Counted from the stretch's first letter, positions 54,419 through 63,862 are shown. The stretch is DNA of 64,000 nucleotides from a bacterium (GCA_017536545.1 JAFXHF010000001.1:30551-94550); one strand, 5' to 3'. Numbers and translations are program-made. Notes: generated from the sequence alone by a model not told the origin.

Positions 54419-55924
54419 CTAATCACGTTTTTTCAATGTAGGGAACGCAATAACGTCACGGATTGAAGGTGAATTAGTCAATAACATAATAAGTCTATCG
54501 ATACCAAGACCTAAACCGCCCATTGGAGGCACACCGTGTTCTAATGCACAGATATAATCTTCGTCGATAGGCATAGCTTCATCATCACCTGCAGCTTTAG
54601 CTTCCATTTGAGCTTCGAATCTAGCTCTTTGGTCGATTGGGTCTGTAAGTTCTGAGAATGCGTTAGAAATTTCCCAACCATTAACTCTAGTTTCAAAACG
54701 TTCAGTTAATCTTGGGTTGTTTCTGTGAACTTTTGCAAGAGGTGAAATATCTCTTGGATAATCGTAAATGTGGATAGGTTGAATTAGAGAACCTTCGATT
54801 TTTTCTTCGAATACTCTTTCTACTACTTGTCCCCAGTTATCACAATCATCAGCATCTACGTGAACTGATTTTGCAGCTTCTTTAGCTGCTTCAACTGTTT
54901 CGATAGTATTAAAATCAATTCCTGTAGCTTCTTCAACAGCACCTAACATAGTTTTTCTATCCCAAGGTGGAGTTAAATCGATTTCATTTTCACCGTATTG
55001 GATTTTTGTAGTACCAAGAACTTCTTGAGCAACAAAAGCAACAAGATTTTCTGTTAATTCCATCATATCGTTGTAATCAACATAAGCTTGGTAAAGTTCC
55101 ATCATTGTAAATTCTGGGTTGTGACGAGTGTCGATACCTTCGTTTCTAAATGAACGGTTAATTTCAAAAATAGCTTCAGAAACACCACCAACCATTAAAC
55201 GTTTTAGATAAAGTTCAGGAGCAATTCTTAAGAACATATCCATATCTAAAGTATTGTGGTGAGTAATGAATGGTCTTGCATTAGCACCACCAGCTTGTGG
55301 GTGAAGCATTGGAGTTTCAACTTCCATAAAGCCTTTTTTGATTAAATATTCTCTAACTTTTTGAATAATTAAACTTCTTTGTTGGAATGTCTTTTTAACA
55401 TCATCGTTCACAATCATATCAACATAACGTTGACGATATTTAGTCTCAACATCTGTTAAACCGTGGAATTTCTCAGGTAATGGTAATAATGATTTAGACA
55501 AAATTTCTAAAGATTTTGCTTTAATTGTCAATTCACCACGAGGAGTTCTTCTAACTGAACCATAGAAACCAACGATATCACCGATATCAATAGTTTTTAA
55601 AGTTGCTAAATCTTCTTCAGATAAATTTTCTTTGTGTGAGAAAATTTGAATTTTTCCTGAAGCATCAACTAAGTCAATAAACATACCAGTATTACGGTTA
55701 GCCATGACACGACCAGCAACGTGGTAATAATCTTCAGTTTCTTCACCAACTACCAAATCTTTATACTTATCTTGTAGGTCTTGAGCCATAATATCTTTGT
55801 CATAACCATACGGATAAGGGTTTAAACCTCTTTCTCTCAAATTGTTCATTTTTTGGATACGAACATTACGGATTTGATTTTGAGAAGAAGTTGATTCTTG
55901 AGTTTTTTCAATTTGTTGAGTCAT
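54419..55924 (-). CDS. lysS: Lysyl-tRNA synthetase, class II
   Basis: 501 residues from the ATG at 55924, which follows AAGGA at eight bases; the frame extends further without support. OB-fold anticodon domain (Y-H-V-A-G-R-V-M-A-N-R-N-T-G-M-F-I-D) precedes the class II core: F-M-E-V-E-T-P-M-L, F-E-I-N-R-S-F-R-N-E-G-I-D and C-terminal G-L-G-L-G-I-D-R-L-I-M-L-L with R-D-V-I-A-F-P. It charges tRNA-Lys, whose CTT-anticodon gene lies divergent just upstream. Confidence 0.97.
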   Translation of the reverse strand: MTQQIEKTQESTSSQNQIRNVRIQKMNNLRERGLNPYPYGYDKDIMAQDLQDKYKDLVVGEETEDYYHVAGRVMANRNTGMFIDLVDASGKIQIFSHKENLSEEDLATLKTIDIGDIVGFYGSVRRTPRGELTIKAKSLEILSKSLLPLPEKFHGLTDVETKYRQRYVDMIVNDDVKKTFQQRSLIIQKVREYLIKKGFMEVETPMLHPQAGGANARPFITHHNTLDMDMFLRIAPELYLKRLMVGGVSEAIFEINRSFRNEGIDTRHNPEFTMMELYQAYVDYNDMMELTENLVAFVAQEVLGTTKIQYGENEIDLTPPWDRKTMLGAVEEATGIDFNTIETVEAAKEAAKSVHVDADDCDNWGQVVERVFEEKIEGSLIQPIHIYDYPRDISPLAKVHRNNPRLTERFETRVNGWEISNAFSELTDPIDQRARFEAQMEAKAAGDDEAMPIDEDYICALEHGVPPMGGLGLGIDRLIMLLTNSPSIRDVIAFPTLKKRD

Positions 55925-56027
55925 CTTTAAAATCCTTCTATTTAATACATAATTTCGCAATAAAATTATATCACAAAAATACAAACTAAAGTTAAATAAA
56001 TTTAATAGAGATTTATTGCTTTTAATA

Positions 56028-56156
56028 ATTTACGTGATAGGATTATTGTATAAAGGAGTAAGGGTGTGTAGCTCAGTCGGTAGAGCAGTTGACTCTTAAT
56101 CAATTGGTCGAGGGTTCGAGTCCCTCCGCACCCAAATTTTAATATATTTACGTGAT
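56028..56156. repeat. 11-bp direct repeat flanking tRNA-Lys
   Basis: ATTTACGTGAT occurs exactly at 56028-56038 and 56146-56156, upstream of tRNA-Lys and upstream of malQ respectively. It could be a shared regulator site or the trace of a small duplication. Confidence 0.5.
56062..56134 (+). tRNA. tRNA-Lys (anticodon CTT), CCA not encoded
   Basis: Cloverleaf: acceptor GGGTGTG/CGCACCC, D arm GCTCAGTCGGTAGAGC, anticodon stem GTTGA with loop CTCTTAA (anticodon CTT), T arm GAGGGTTCGAGTCCCTC. The base after the discriminator A is A, so CCA must be added by enzyme. This contrasts with tRNA-Phe in the same window. Confidence 0.97.
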
Positions 56157-56192
56157 GTTTTTAGTTTAAATAAGATAAAAGAAGGGGTAAAA

Positions 56193-58055
56193 ATGGTTTG
56201 TACGTTAGACAAAAATAAAGTAACTACAATTAGAAAAGCTTTCAAAGCTTTAGGCAAAAAGAATTTTGTATTCATTATGCACAATGGAAGTTTCCCATCT
56301 GTTGCTGGTGAAAATACTGGTTTTGGTTCAATAAACTCTACTGCTGGTAAAAATTTCATCGATTACGCCGCAGGTTTGTTTGATGCTATCCAAATGGGCC
56401 CCGCTGGTAAAACTAAAACTTCAGATTCTTCACCTTACACTGGTACAATTTTCTCAAATAACCCATTATTTGTTGACCTAAAACAATTAACAACTGAAAA
56501 ATGGAATAGTATTTTATCAGTTGATACATTTAACGAAATCGTTGAAAATAATCCTAATAAGGATACTAACAAAACAAGCTATTCTTACATTACAAAAAAA
56601 CAAGCTATCGCTTTATCTGAGGCTTACAACAACTTTATCAAGCTAAATGATAAAAAACTAATGGCTGAATTTGATACTTATAAAATCGAAAACGATTCTT
56701 GGTTAGATAAAGATAGTTTATACGAGGCATTATCTCTAGAACATGGTACAGACTTCTGGCCAAACTGGAAGAACGCTATGGATAAATCTTTATTTAATCC
56801 AAAATCTTATGAAGAAAAAATCGAATACAGCAAACGTATTGAAGAAATTTCTAAAAAATACGAAAAAGAAATTGACGAATACAAATTCATTCAATATGTG
56901 CTATATAAACAAAACTTAGACACTAAAAACTATGCCGATTCTAAAGGAATCAAAATGATTGCAGATAGACAAGTTGCATTCTCAGATAGAGATACTTGGG
57001 CTTACCAATCACTATTTTTAGAAGGCTGGTGTTTAGGTTGTCCACCTGACTATTTCTCAAAAGATGGTCAGGCTTGGGGCTTCCCTGTAATGGATCCTGA
57101 AAAACTATACAACGAAGATGGTTCTTTAGGTGAAGGCGGAATTTTAATGAAAAACTTATTCAAAAAAATGTTCCGTGAAAACCCTGGTGGCGTAAGAATT
57201 GACCACATCGTTGGTTTAATCGACCCTTGGGTATATAAATCAGGTAAAAAGCCATTACCAGAACAAGGTGCAGGTAGATTATACTCATCACCTGAGCATC
57301 CTGAACTAAAAAAATATGCCATCATCAAAGAAGGTGATTTAGATTATACTCTAACAGCTGACAACGAAAAACGTGTTAAAAATCTATCAGATGAACAAAT
57401 CAGACTTTACGGAAGATTAATCGAAAGAATCGTTATCGCAGCAGCTGAAGAAGAAGGTCTTACAAAAGATGCTATCGTTTGCGAAGACTTAGGGACTTTA
57501 ACAAACCCTGTTGCAGCTGTTATGAAACAGTATGACTTATTAGGTATGAGATTAACTCAATTCACAGTACCAACTGAAGAAGAAGATCCATACAGATGCA
57601 AAAATATCACAAAAAGATGTTGGGCTATGGTAGGTACTCACGATAACAGACCTGTGACATTATGGGCAAAAGATTTAGTAAATACCCACGAAGGCTATTT
57701 ACACGTAAAAAATCTTGTAGAAGACTTATTTAAAGAAGAACAAGACAAAGATTCAATTATCGTTCGCATGACAAATGATAAAGAATTCTTGAGAGAAACA
57801 AAATTAGTAGAATTATTTGCTTGTGAAGCTGAAAACATGCAAATTTTCTTCACTGATTTCTTCCAAATGAGCCAAACATACAACACACCTGGAACTTCAG
57901 GGGATAAAAACTGGAGCTTAAGACTTCCTGAAAACTTTGCTCAAATGGAAACAATCAACTTACCTCTATTACTAAAAAAAGCAATCATTGCTAGAGGTAG
58001 CGAATTTGCAAACGCAAACAAAGAACTTATCGAGGAACTAAATGAAATTCAATAG
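56193..58055 (+). CDS. malQ: 4-alpha-glucanotransferase (GH77)
   Basis: 620 residues. Amylomaltase transfers glucan chains between maltodextrins in the cytosol. Catalytic motifs: V-R-I-D-H-I-V-G (nucleophile Asp), V-C-E-D-L-G-T (acid/base Glu) and G-T-H-D-N-R-P (stabilising Asp). N-terminal S-P-Y-T-G-T-I-F-S-N-N-P-L-F-V-D-L is the GH77 substrate-entry region. A long charged helical insert (about 120-240) is larger than in short amylomaltases. The reverse-strand frame here is a shadow. Its 3' end overlaps the next gene by 14 bases. With glgC it suggests glycogen metabolism. Confidence 0.95.
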   Translation: MVCTLDKNKVTTIRKAFKALGKKNFVFIMHNGSFPSVAGENTGFGSINSTAGKNFIDYAAGLFDAIQMGPAGKTKTSDSSPYTGTIFSNNPLFVDLKQLTTEKWNSILSVDTFNEIVENNPNKDTNKTSYSYITKKQAIALSEAYNNFIKLNDKKLMAEFDTYKIENDSWLDKDSLYEALSLEHGTDFWPNWKNAMDKSLFNPKSYEEKIEYSKRIEEISKKYEKEIDEYKFIQYVLYKQNLDTKNYADSKGIKMIADRQVAFSDRDTWAYQSLFLEGWCLGCPPDYFSKDGQAWGFPVMDPEKLYNEDGSLGEGGILMKNLFKKMFRENPGGVRIDHIVGLIDPWVYKSGKKPLPEQGAGRLYSSPEHPELKKYAIIKEGDLDYTLTADNEKRVKNLSDEQIRLYGRLIERIVIAAAEEEGLTKDAIVCEDLGTLTNPVAAVMKQYDLLGMRLTQFTVPTEEEDPYRCKNITKRCWAMVGTHDNRPVTLWAKDLVNTHEGYLHVKNLVEDLFKEEQDKDSIIVRMTNDKEFLRETKLVELFACEAENMQIFFTDFFQMSQTYNTPGTSGDKNWSLRLPENFAQMETINLPLLLKKAIIARGSEFANANKELIEELNEIQ

Positions 58056-58908
58056 AATTTTAAAATCAATATTAACACTTGCACTTATTACAATGACATC
58101 TAATATTGTTTTAGGTGCAAGTATTGCGACTGAAGCAAAACTACAATATAACAAAGGAATTGACTACTATCAATTAGGCCAATTTGAAGAATCTGCTAAT
58201 TGTTTTAAAAAAGCAATTGAGCTTGATCCAAATTATATTGATGCTTATTACAATTTAGGTTCAATATTAGAGTACTTAAAACAAGATGAAGCAGCTCTAG
58301 CTGTATTCAAACAAATAATCTTAAGAAAACCTGATGATTATGAATCTGTTTATAAAGCTGCAGTATTAAGCAAAAAAGTTGGAGAATACGATAAAGCAAA
58401 AATGTATCTTACACTTATTCCAACAGACACTCTAATCGGAAATAGAGCCAAACAACTTGCCGCAGCAATGGAAACTGATATTGCAACGATAAAAGCTGAA
58501 CAAACAGAACCTCAAAATTATGTACAAGCAAACCCTAAAAATGACTCAGACGGGATGTATAACGATATAACAAGCCCAACAGGACTTGTTACAGATAGAA
58601 ATGGGAATCTGTTTGTTGCTGGGTTTTCTGACAATACAATCTACAAAATCGGCCCAGATAACAAGAAAATCGTATACATTAAAAGCGAAAAAATTGACGG
58701 CCCTATTGGGTTAGCTATAGATTCAGATGAGAATATTTATATTGCAAATTACAACAAACACAATATCTTGAAAGTTGATAAAAATGGTGCAATTTCTGAA
58801 CTTATCGAAAACATACAAAACCCGTATTGTATGTATATTACTGACGGATTACTATTTATTTCATCACAAGGAAGTAATTCTGTTATTAGATACAAATTAA
58901 ACAAATAA
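58042..58908 (+). CDS. Secreted TPR and NHL-repeat protein
   Basis: 288 residues. A signal peptide (L-K-S-I-L-T-L-A-L-I-T-M-T-S-N-I-V-L-G-A) is followed by TPR units (Y-Y-Q-L-G-Q-F-E-E-S-A-N-C-F-K-K-A-I-E-L-D-P and two more), then beta-propeller NHL units (S-P-T-G-L-V-T-D-R-N-G-N-L-F-V-A, G-P-I-G-L-A-I-D-S-D-E-N-I-Y-I-A). Three or so NHL units are too few for a complete propeller, so assembly with another chain is possible. The start overlaps malQ by 14 bases, implying coupling. Partner and role unknown. Confidence 0.85.
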   Translation: MKFNRILKSILTLALITMTSNIVLGASIATEAKLQYNKGIDYYQLGQFEESANCFKKAIELDPNYIDAYYNLGSILEYLKQDEAALAVFKQIILRKPDDYESVYKAAVLSKKVGEYDKAKMYLTLIPTDTLIGNRAKQLAAAMETDIATIKAEQTEPQNYVQANPKNDSDGMYNDITSPTGLVTDRNGNLFVAGFSDNTIYKIGPDNKKIVYIKSEKIDGPIGLAIDSDENIYIANYNKHNILKVDKNGAISELIENIQNPYCMYITDGLLFISSQGSNSVIRYKLNK

Positions 58909-59015
58909 TTTTAATTACAATTACGGTAAAAAAAATATTATCCTAAGGTATCGATAATAAGCATATACTAATAATAAATATTTCTTCTTAATATCTCAAT
59001 TAAGGAGGAATATTT

Positions 59016-59612
59016 ATGGCAGAAAACAAGTTATTCTATAAAAAAATGCCACTAGAAGAACTTGTTGTTCTTGCCCAGAAAGAAGACTATAAAGCAATAG
59101 AAGAGCTTATACGAAAAATACAATCTGATGTATATGCAACCCTAAGCTATCTATTAAAAAACAACGAAAATTTACCAGACTTAACTCAAGAAATATTATT
59201 AAAAGTCGCAAAAAACATTCAGAATTTAAAAAATCCAAAATGTTTTAAAAGTTGGCTAAATCAAATTGTAACAAATACGTACTACGACTTCATAAGAAAA
59301 AAGAAATCAACCCCAGAAACAATATCAATCGATTACGTTTGTGAACCACTGAATGTTGAAATAAAATTAGAATTACCAGACTTAAAAACAAAACCAATTG
59401 AAAAATGCATCACAGCAGAATGCGAAAAACAAATAAAAAACGCTATCCGAGAATTACCCGAAGCTTTTAGAATCGCAATAATACTACGAGAATTTCAAGG
59501 ACTTAGTTATGAAGAAATTGCTAAGACTACTCAATCCAGTATAGGAACCGTAAAATCCCGAATTTCTAGAGCTCGTATCAAACTACAAGAAGTTTTAAAA
59601 AATTATATCTAA
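59016..59612 (+). CDS. ECF-type RNA polymerase sigma factor
   Basis: 198 residues. Region 2 (D-V-Y-A-T-L-S-Y-L-L, N-L-P-D-L-T-Q-E-I-L-L-K, F-K-S-W-L-N-Q-I-V-T-N-T-Y-Y-D-F) binds core and -10 DNA. Region 4 (L-P-E-A-F-R-I-A-I-I-L-R-E-F-Q-G-L-S-Y-E-E-I-A, G-T-V-K-S-R-I-S-R-A-R) binds -35 DNA. AAGGAGG precedes the ATG. An anti-sigma gene follows after ten bases, so activity is likely held by it until an envelope signal. Regulon unknown. Confidence 0.93.
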   Translation: MAENKLFYKKMPLEELVVLAQKEDYKAIEELIRKIQSDVYATLSYLLKNNENLPDLTQEILLKVAKNIQNLKNPKCFKSWLNQIVTNTYYDFIRKKKSTPETISIDYVCEPLNVEIKLELPDLKTKPIEKCITAECEKQIKNAIRELPEAFRIAIILREFQGLSYEEIAKTTQSSIGTVKSRISRARIKLQEVLKNYI

Positions 59613-59622
59613 GGAGTTATAA

Positions 59623-60150
59623 ATGAACAAAGAGTTAACTTGCCAACAAGTTTCTGCACTAATAAACTTTTACATCGAAGGTAAACTAAACCCAAGACTA
59701 AGAGAATACATAAACTTGCATATAGAAAAATGCCCAGCATGCAAGAAAAAAATAGAAGAATTAAAAAAAATTTTAGCAAAATACAAAAACAACAATACTG
59801 AGAAGATAAAGCAAAACACAGAAGAAAAGTTACCAGAAGAATCTATTCACAAGATTTCAGCATATATTGATAATGAACTAAATTCAAGTGAAAATATCAA
59901 AATTAAGAAGCTTACAATTTCAAACCCTATAGCCCGAAAAGAACTAGAAAACATGTATAAATTCAGGAAAATTATACATACTGCATATGAAAAAACTAAA
60001 AATGAAACGCATTTTGACTACTCAAAACTAATACTTTCTAATATGCGAGATACAAATGATTATTCCACATCATACTTTTACAAACTTGCAGGACTGTTTG
60101 TAATACTCATTACAGCCATAATTGGAGGATTTATCTACCTATATTTTTAA
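59623..60150 (+). CDS. Membrane anti-sigma factor with zinc-finger domain
   Basis: 175 residues. The ZAS-type zinc finger has C-Q-Q-V-S, then H-I-E-K-C-P-A-C-K-K (His-x3-Cys-x2-Cys) near 30-45. A second stretch, H-K-I-S-A-Y-I-D-N-E-L-N (about 85), looks like a repeat of the same fold without its Cys residues. The C-terminal helix G-L-F-V-I-L-I-T-A-I-I-G-G-F-I-Y-L-Y-F anchors it in the membrane with almost no external part. It likely binds the sigma factor encoded just upstream. Its 3' end overlaps the convergent gene by 12 bases. Confidence 0.88.
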   Translation: MNKELTCQQVSALINFYIEGKLNPRLREYINLHIEKCPACKKKIEELKKILAKYKNNNTEKIKQNTEEKLPEESIHKISAYIDNELNSSENIKIKKLTISNPIARKELENMYKFRKIIHTAYEKTKNETHFDYSKLILSNMRDTNDYSTSYFYKLAGLFVILITAIIGGFIYLYF

Positions 60151-60798
60151 AGAAGAAGATGTTGGATATACTCGTTGTCTTGAGTATGTACCATCTATAA
60201 ATGCATCCATTGTTGGACGTCTTTTGTATGAATTTTGATTAAAGATACTTTGATTTGAAACATCATTAGTTGTAGGTTCTAAATCAGCAATAAACTTCTT
60301 TTGACGATTTGCAGCGATTTCATTACGAACAATAGGAGTAACAATATTGCAAGACAATATTGAACCAGCAGTAGTAAACAATACATCCATACCACTTCTA
60401 AATTCTTTAAATTTTGTCATCATTTCTGGGGTTAATTGACCTTGAGTAAGAACATCAAAGCCTTTTTTACCAACATTTTGAATATTGTTATCTAATAAGA
60501 ATTTACGAACAGGACCAGAAAGCCAACGACCTGAGTCAACAAGCTTTGAACCTAAGCTTTTACAAGTCTGAGTAATTAGATAGAACGAAATAATATTCAC
60601 GCCAGCATCAGCTATTTCTTGAGGAATCATATATAGCTTTTGCTTTTTAGGAATTTTATCGTTAATCATAATTGCTACAACTTGAGCTGCAGAAGATAAA
60701 ATCCAACCGATTACGCCAGTATGGATAAGCATTTTACCAACATTATCGCCATAGTTTTTAGCTACCCAATTTACAAAAGGTTTAAGGAAATTAGCCAC
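60139..60798 (-). CDS. Hypothetical membrane-associated protein
   Basis: 219 residues with several moderately hydrophobic helices (G-V-I-G-W-I-L-S-S-A-A-Q-V-V-A-I-M-I, A-G-V-N-I-I-S-F-Y-L-I-T-Q) and a polar C-terminal tail. It overlaps the upstream gene by eight bases, so the two are coupled and probably act together. I recognise no family. Confidence 0.65.
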   Translation of the reverse strand: MANFLKPFVNWVAKNYGDNVGKMLIHTGVIGWILSSAAQVVAIMINDKIPKKQKLYMIPQEIADAGVNIISFYLITQTCKSLGSKLVDSGRWLSGPVRKFLLDNNIQNVGKKGFDVLTQGQLTPEMMTKFKEFRSGMDVLFTTAGSILSCNIVTPIVRNEIAANRQKKFIADLEPTTNDVSNQSIFNQNSYKRRPTMDAFIDGTYSRQRVYPTSSSLKI

Positions 60799-61441
60799 GT
60801 GCTACCTCCTTCACCTCTTGAGGTTTTTGCTGAGCAATAATTTGTTGAGTTGTTTGCTTTAACTTAGCCTCTTCAGCTTTAATTGCATCTTTCTCTTTAA
60901 TCTTATCAACGAATTTATTGGTTAGGAATTTTGTTAGCGGAGCATCAATTGCAAAATTTGTAATAGTCATCACAAATAAAGACAAGAATGTACCCAAAGC
61001 ATTTTTATGATGTGTTAAATCAGTTAACACCCCAGAAATCGCAGAATCAGGGGTGAATAAAGTTCTAAGCCAAGGCCACTTAGTAGTAGCTGTAATTTGG
61101 GAAGGAAGCATAGAAAACGCATCAATAGCCTTGATACAGCCTTTTCTAACAAGTACACCTGTCAGAGTACCTGCAATAATTTTTGCAACTGTTCTAGCTG
61201 CTGAAACTTTACGTGTTTCTTCATCAACCTTTCTATTATGTAAGTCAATAAACGGTTGACTCATTAAAGCTGTAACACCCAATATTAAACGGTTTTCTGG
61301 GGAAGAAATATTTTTACCAATCCAAGTAATAAATTTATTAGCTCTTTCTCCTTTTATAGTAACAGTAGGAATAGCACCCGCAACAGCACCAGTTACGTTG
61401 CGAGCAACAGTAGATATTCTATTTACATTAAGACTAGTCAT
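60791..61441 (-). CDS. Hypothetical membrane-associated protein
   Basis: 216 residues from the ATG at 61441, eight bases after AGGA; the in-frame upstream codon is TTG. Hydrophobic helices (I-L-G-V-T-A-L-M-S-Q-P-F-I-D, I-I-A-G-T-L-T-G-V-L-V, F-L-S-L-F-V-M-T-I-T-N-F-A-I) suggest membrane association. The C-terminus is a charged coiled coil. It is the first gene of a pair with 60139-60798. No family recognised. Confidence 0.65.
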   Translation of the reverse strand: MTSLNVNRISTVARNVTGAVAGAIPTVTIKGERANKFITWIGKNISSPENRLILGVTALMSQPFIDLHNRKVDEETRKVSAARTVAKIIAGTLTGVLVRKGCIKAIDAFSMLPSQITATTKWPWLRTLFTPDSAISGVLTDLTHHKNALGTFLSLFVMTITNFAIDAPLTKFLTNKFVDKIKEKDAIKAEEAKLKQTTQQIIAQQKPQEVKEVARG

Positions 61442-61524
61442 AAAAAATTTCCTACCCAAATTTGTAATGGTTATAAAACATATTAATTGACCAATTTTGC
61501 TAGTAAATTCACAAAAATTTACAC

Positions 61525-61560
61525 AAAAAATGAGGTATAACCTAAATCATACCCCATTTT
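61525..61560 (-). terminator. Terminator of glgC
   Basis: ATGGGGTAT/ATACCTCAT stem (one G-U pair) on the minus strand, followed by six Ts, just past the glgC stop. Confidence 0.85.
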
Positions 61561-61579
61561 ATAAAAATAATCTATAATT

Positions 61580-62818
61580 TTACAAAATTGCACCTTTTGG
61601 AACAACCGTAACACCACCAGAAGAAACATGGAAACCACGTTTAATATCTTCTTCTCGGTCAAAACCGATTTTTGTATGAGGTGGAATCACTACATTCTTA
61701 TCAATGATAGCTTTTCTAATTTGAGAATATCTACCAACTTCAACATTTTCCATCAAGATACTGTCTGTTACACTTGAATAACTGTTGATACGAACTTTTG
61801 GTGATAATACGCAGTGGGAAAGACCACCACCTGAGATAATACAACCTTCAGAAACCATAGAATTAGTAGCCATACCAACTCTATCACCCTCTTCCCAAAC
61901 GAATTTCGCAGGTGGGTAGTTGTAATTAAATGTTCTTAAAGGCCATTCTTTTGAATATAAATTCAATTCAGGAGTATGAGCCAACAAGTCCATATTAGCT
62001 TGCCAATAAGCATCGATACTTCCTACATCTTTCCAGTAACCTCTTTCACTATCAGTCATACCTGGGAAAGAATTATCCGCAAAGTTATAAACATAAATAT
62101 TTTTACCTTCAGCCAACAATGTTGGAATAACATTTTTACCGAAGTCGTGTTTAGAATTTTGATCTTGGAAGTCTTTTTCTAAAGCAGTTAAAAGAATTTC
62201 TTTATCAAAAATATAGTTACCCATAGAAGCCAAACACCAACCAGGACGACCAGGGATTGATTTTGGAGGTGTTTGAGGTTTTTCAACAAAATTGATTAAC
62301 TTCCAATTATCATCAACTTCCATAATCCCAAATTCAGATGCTTCTTCAACCGGAATAGGAATACCTGCAATTGATAAATCAGCTTTGTTATCTTTGTGGA
62401 AGTCTAACATTTGATTAACTTGCATTTTGTAAATATGGTCACCGCCAAAAATACAAACATATCTAGGATCTTCATCTAAGATATGGAAAATATTTTGATA
62501 AATAGCATCAGCAGTGCCACGGTACCAATCGTTACCAGTTCTCATTTGAGCTGGGGCAAGGTCAACATATTGATTTAAGAACGGTGATAATTGCCATCCT
62601 CTTGTAATATGTTTGTTCAAAGAATCTGACTTATATTGAGTCAGAACTTTGATTTTGTAAAATCCTGAGTTTATAAAATTATTGATAACAAAATCAATAA
62701 TTCTGTAACGTCCACCAAACGGAACTGCAGGTTTTGCTCTATCTTTAGTTAAAGGAAACAATCTTTTTCCTTCACCACCTGCTAAAATCATAACTATTGC
62801 ATCATCAATTGTTGACAT
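61580..62818 (-). CDS. glgC: Glucose-1-phosphate adenylyltransferase
   Basis: 412 residues. Makes ADP-glucose, the committed step of glycogen synthesis. N-terminal [25 protein letters not shown] is the nucleotidyltransferase and allosteric signature. G-T-A-D-A-I-Y-Q-N and F-G-G-D-H-I-Y form the catalytic site; F-V-E-K-P is the sugar-phosphate loop. The C-terminal left-handed beta-helix follows. GAGGG precedes the ATG. malQ, 3.5 kb away, would act on the product pool. Confidence 0.96.
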   Translation of the reverse strand: MSTIDDAIVMILAGGEGKRLFPLTKDRAKPAVPFGGRYRIIDFVINNFINSGFYKIKVLTQYKSDSLNKHITRGWQLSPFLNQYVDLAPAQMRTGNDWYRGTADAIYQNIFHILDEDPRYVCIFGGDHIYKMQVNQMLDFHKDNKADLSIAGIPIPVEEASEFGIMEVDDNWKLINFVEKPQTPPKSIPGRPGWCLASMGNYIFDKEILLTALEKDFQDQNSKHDFGKNVIPTLLAEGKNIYVYNFADNSFPGMTDSERGYWKDVGSIDAYWQANMDLLAHTPELNLYSKEWPLRTFNYNYPPAKFVWEEGDRVGMATNSMVSEGCIISGGGLSHCVLSPKVRINSYSSVTDSILMENVEVGRYSQIRKAIIDKNVVIPPHTKIGFDREEDIKRGFHVSSGGVTVVPKGAIL

Positions 62819-62928
62819 ATAAATCCCTCTCTTACTGTTATGTATAGTATATAATAAACCATATAAAAAGGCACTAATACTTAATGATTAATTTTCCCTA
62901 AAAATATTTACAATTTGCATAAAAAAAT

Positions 62929-62943
62929 TATAAAAATTATAAT
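62929..62943 (+). promoter_or_regulatory. -10 region of the 62950 gene, leaderless spacing
   Basis: TATAAT at 62938-62943 ends six bases before the ATG. A second box, TATAAA at 62929, pairs with TTTACA at 62907 (16-base spacer). No Shine-Dalgarno is present. Confidence 0.5.
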
Positions 62944-62949
62944 AAAATT

Positions 62950-63747
62950 ATGAAAATAAGAGATCTAATTATTAGTTATTTATTATTAGCAATATTCTGG
63001 TTTTTAGGAGTATCTGCACTAAATAGTGTTTGGCTAATTACAACGATTATAGCAATTACATTACCATTAGTATTTTTGTTTATAAAAAGTGAAAAACACT
63101 TCCAAAAGCTATATTCAAAAGGTGGTCAATGCATTTTAATTAGCTTTATCCTTGCTTTGACAGGTATTTTTGCTTGGTTTGCAGAATACGAAGGAAGATA
63201 TTCACATACTCCAGTTGCAATAACAGATAACATTGATACTGTAACAGAAATTGAAAAAACTTTAGCTGAGAATTTCCCTTATGGAACAGTCAGAGAACTT
63301 GATGGGGTAAAACATATCATATCTTTGAGAACAAAAAATCAAAACATAGCAGACGACGCAAAAATTATAATTGCTACAAATAAAAATTGCGACCAAACAA
63401 CCCTAAATTTTCCAGTAAGTTATTCTTATCAAAAATCAAAAGAAAAACTTGTAAAAAGCTTTTCTAAAGAACTCACAAATTTAATATATAGAGTTGAAAA
63501 TGTTGCAGACGTCATTGTTGATATTAAACTAATAGAACACAAAGATAGTGAAATACATACATTCGAGCCTTATATTCATCTAATTATATCAACCGAAGAT
63601 AATGCTAACAAATCTGAAATAATTAGAATTGTAAAAAACATTGCATTTGGAACAACAAGGGGTCTAACTGATAAAAATATAACCATTGAATTTATCAGAG
63701 AAGATTGTGTAAATAAAGAAATTGGCACAAAATGCGAACAAAAATGA
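62950..63747 (+). CDS. Hypothetical membrane protein with soluble C-terminal domain
   Basis: 265 residues. Three N-terminal hydrophobic helices (I-I-S-Y-L-L-L-A-I-F-W-F-L-G-V, V-W-L-I-T-T-I-I-A-I-T-L-P-L-V-F-L-F, C-I-L-I-S-F-I-L-A-L-T-G-I-F-A-W) are followed by a soluble domain of about 170 residues with no motif I recognise. The start is probably leaderless. Downstream is a GC-richer repeat, so the gene stands alone. Confidence 0.7.
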   Translation: MKIRDLIISYLLLAIFWFLGVSALNSVWLITTIIAITLPLVFLFIKSEKHFQKLYSKGGQCILISFILALTGIFAWFAEYEGRYSHTPVAITDNIDTVTEIEKTLAENFPYGTVRELDGVKHIISLRTKNQNIADDAKIIIATNKNCDQTTLNFPVSYSYQKSKEKLVKSFSKELTNLIYRVENVADVIVDIKLIEHKDSEIHTFEPYIHLIISTEDNANKSEIIRIVKNIAFGTTRGLTDKNITIEFIREDCVNKEIGTKCEQK

Positions 63748-63862
63748 AAGCTGGATTCTTTCGGCTTCGCCTCAGAATGACAATATAAGTCCTGCGAAGC
63801 ACGTTTGTTCAACAAATCTTGCCAGCTGTTGGTAGCATATTGCCCCGTGCGGCCGAGCACAA
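63748..63862. repeat. GC-richer intergenic repeat element
   Basis: The segment holds GGATTCTTTCGGCTTCGCC followed by TCAGAATGACA, a pattern familiar as a dispersed intergenic repeat in many bacterial genomes, plus small hairpins (TTGTTCAACAA, GTGC-GGCCGA-GCAC). Base composition differs from the AT-rich surroundings. The frame on the minus strand here (C-H-S-E-A-K-P-K-E-S-S) is the usual spurious translation of this repeat. Confidence 0.6.

Noticed and set aside
63576..63860. Minus-strand frame at the right end
   Set aside because: Translation of the intergenic repeat (C-H-S-E-A-K-P-K type) and antisense of the 62950 gene.
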